From contig NZ_CP179203.1 in NCBI RefSeq assembly GCF_051201625.1, positions 496,001 to 560,000 of the forward strand: a stretch of DNA of 64,000 nucleotides. The letters run 5' to 3'. This DNA comes from Shimia sp051201625. GTDB lineage: Bacteria; Pseudomonadota; Alphaproteobacteria; Rhodobacterales; Rhodobacteraceae. Of this stretch, positions 62,735-64,000 are shown in pieces. A program made the position numbers and the translations under genes. The notes beneath the pieces were generated by a model. The model ran no database searches. It was not told the origin of the DNA and saw nothing but the letters and a program-made list of their open reading frames with translations. The stretch's first letter is position 1. The number at the start of each line of letters is the position of its first letter.

Positions 62735-63493
62735 GTAGATTAAATTCCGGTGGTTTTAAAAATTTGGTAGAAGTTGAATTGTTTGCGAAATGTGAGTTTT
62801 GCGTCTTGGATGATGTCTAACAATTCGAATTCATTGGGGGTGGGCCAAGATCGTTATCACCAATCTCTAACAATTTCACCCGTTCTTTTTTGTAACTTTC
62901 TGACCTGTCTAACGGGCTGGGCTAAACGTCATAGCAAACACACAGTTTTGGGTGAATGATGTTAATGCGAAAAGGCAGGATGAGTGAGGAAATCAAATTT
63001 CGACAGTACCGACGCCATGGGACATAGAGGCCATTATTGAAGAGTGCGACAAGTACTATGTGCCTTCGCGCGGTGCTTAGAAGGATTTACTCATGAGGCC
63101 TTTAAGTCGCGAATAAGTGGCGAAAAAGTAGACCATGAATATGAGGCTGGGATACAAAAGGCTTGATCAAAGCTCTGTTTCCGGTTTTGCTGACAAAAAA
63201 TATTGAAGGGAATGTCAAAAAACTTGAAGAAGCGCGTTTCCGATGTGCGCCTTCGTGAGGGGTTTTGGCACATGTTAAGTCAAAAAAACGAAATAAGCGC
63301 ATAAAATTGCTCTCTCAAATACGGAAAGATTTCACACGAATCATTGGATGCTTTCCGGCAACCTAATTGCGGTCTTGGTGAGCCTTACTCTGTAATTGTC
63401 CAGGCAACCCTGGGCATCGCCAGCGTAAAGGATCGCGCAAACCGTATTTCCAAGACGGGTCTAACCGTTCTGACAAAAACAACTGGAGGTCAC
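62735..63493. other. Interval with a possible decayed ORF
   Basis: There is no intact gene. Between 62988 and 63258 three successive plus-strand frames read protein-like text: PTPWDIEAIIEECDKYYVPS, then EGFTHEAFKSRISGEKVDHE, then LIKALFPVLLTKNIEGNVKK, each broken by a stop with a frame change. This pattern suggests a degraded gene of unknown family. The last 100 bases should hold the promoter of the following binding-protein gene. Confidence 0.35.
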
Positions 63494-64000
63494 ATGAAAA
63501 GAATTCTTTTATCTGGTGCAGCCATGGCGCTACTACCAGCCGTTGGGATGGCGAGCTGTCCGGCCATTACGGTCGCTAACATGCAGGGAGTCGTTGCGGG
63601 CGATTACCCACAGCAGTACGAGCTCACAGAATTTGAAGCTGCTGCCGGCTGTAAAATGGAGTTTTCAGGAAACCCGGACTCCGCTTCTTTGAACGGTAAA
63701 ATCTTTGGCAATGGTGAGCTACCCGGACTGGCTGATCGAATCCCTATGGAACCGTTAGTTGTTGTGCCTTACGATAGTGTGGGCCAATACGGAGGAACGC
63801 TGGATGTGTTGTCGAACGCTACAGAGGCGGGCACTTCGGATTTTTTATCTGTGCGCCATGTCAACTTGGTGCGTTATTCAGACGATCTGCAGACGATTGT
63901 ACCCAACATTGCAAAGTCTTGGGATTGGAACGAAGATTTCACCAAGTTGACCTTTACTCTGCGCAAAGGCCACAAGTGGTCAGATGGTGCGCCGTTTACT
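63494..64000 (+). CDS. Peptide-type ABC transporter substrate-binding protein (SBP family 5), 5' part
   Basis: An ATG with GGAGG four bases upstream opens 169 codons that run off the window. The N-terminus (MKRILLSGAAMALLPAVGMA) is a signal peptide. Later segments DSVGQYGGTLDVLSN and IVPNIAKSWDWNEDFTKLTF followed by LRKGHKWSDGAPF are the classic N-terminal signature of oligopeptide/dipeptide-binding proteins. The protein probably delivers peptides or related solutes to an ABC permease encoded beyond the window. Confidence 0.88.
   Translation, partial: MKRILLSGAAMALLPAVGMASCPAITVANMQGVVAGDYPQQYELTEFEAAAGCKMEFSGNPDSASLNGKIFGNGELPGLADRIPMEPLVVVPYDSVGQYGGTLDVLSNATEAGTSDFLSVRHVNLVRYSDDLQTIVPNIAKSWDWNEDFTKLTFTLRKGHKWSDGAPFT

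Noticed and set aside
1..64000. tRNA, rRNA, tmRNA, CRISPR, prophage or transposase genes
   Set aside because: Reading for T-loop consensus, direct-repeat arrays and recognisable transposase motifs gave nothing convincing; a dedicated scan (tRNAscan-type and covariance-model search) could still find a small RNA.

Overview
The window looks like a chromosomal segment of a marine alphaproteobacterium of the Rhodobacterales (Roseobacter group). The evidence is gene order and content: a UPF0262 / low-molecular-weight phosphatase / infA / maf / RNase E/G block, a folK, rpoZ, rsh, DUF2062, pdxJ, acpS, lepB, rnc, era, DUF1491, recO block, riboswitch-controlled cbtBA cobalt uptake, and a putative methylsuccinyl-CoA dehydrogenase. 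Base composition is moderate. I saw no rRNA, tRNA, CRISPR array, prophage or intact insertion sequence.

Layout. 1-5.1 kb: the end of an Hsp20 gene, an MFS exporter, then a leftward housekeeping run (UPF0262, phosphatase, infA, maf, RNase E/G). 5.3-10.9 kb: accessory metabolism (SDR, quinone oxidoreductase, GntR regulator, GNAT), then DUF1636 and cbtBA behind a cobalamin riboswitch. 11.1-17.4 kb: smc, a lytic transglycosylase, cobD, and an uncatalogued 41-residue ORF. 17.9-24.2 kb: a MalY/PatB-type aminotransferase, three overlapping peptide-deformylase paralogues coupled to fmt, rnhA, a methyltransferase and ispH. 24.7-34.7 kb: a NYN-domain protein and the folK-to-recO housekeeping run. 34.9-40.5 kb: TetR, an acyl-CoA dehydrogenase of the methylsuccinyl-CoA type, TauE/SafE and AI-2E membrane proteins, DUF2478 and a small K+ channel. 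41.5-49.3 kb: an HpcH/HpaI aldolase divergent from a Rieske oxygenase, an MltB-like lipoprotein, and a 1429-residue RTX-repeat protein ending in a Hint domain. 50.3-59.4 kb: a sugar ABC-uptake and oxidation operon with a divergent LacI regulator, a PfkB kinase and matching palindromic operator candidates. 59.5-64 kb: a glutamine-synthetase-family ligase, a formylglycine-type phosphonate monoester hydrolase/sulfatase, and the start of a peptide-type ABC binding protein cut by the window end.

Genes that appear to work together: (i) def-def-def-fmt for formyl-methionine handling, with the third deformylase apparently catalytically dead; (ii) acpS-lepB-rnc and then era-DUF1491-recO; (iii) the sugar operon, in which binding protein, two permeases, ATPase, TIM-barrel isomerase and Gfo/Idh oxidoreductase would import and oxidise or epimerise a sugar under LacI control; (iv) cobalt import (cbtBA) under B12 feedback.

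Three conserved genes (smc, the MalY/PatB-type aminotransferase, ispH) each carry one frameshift, and each is explained by the loss of one base from a G/C homopolymer. Because ispH and smc are normally essential or near-essential, base-call errors are more likely than gene decay. All functional calls are by reading motifs; no database search was run.
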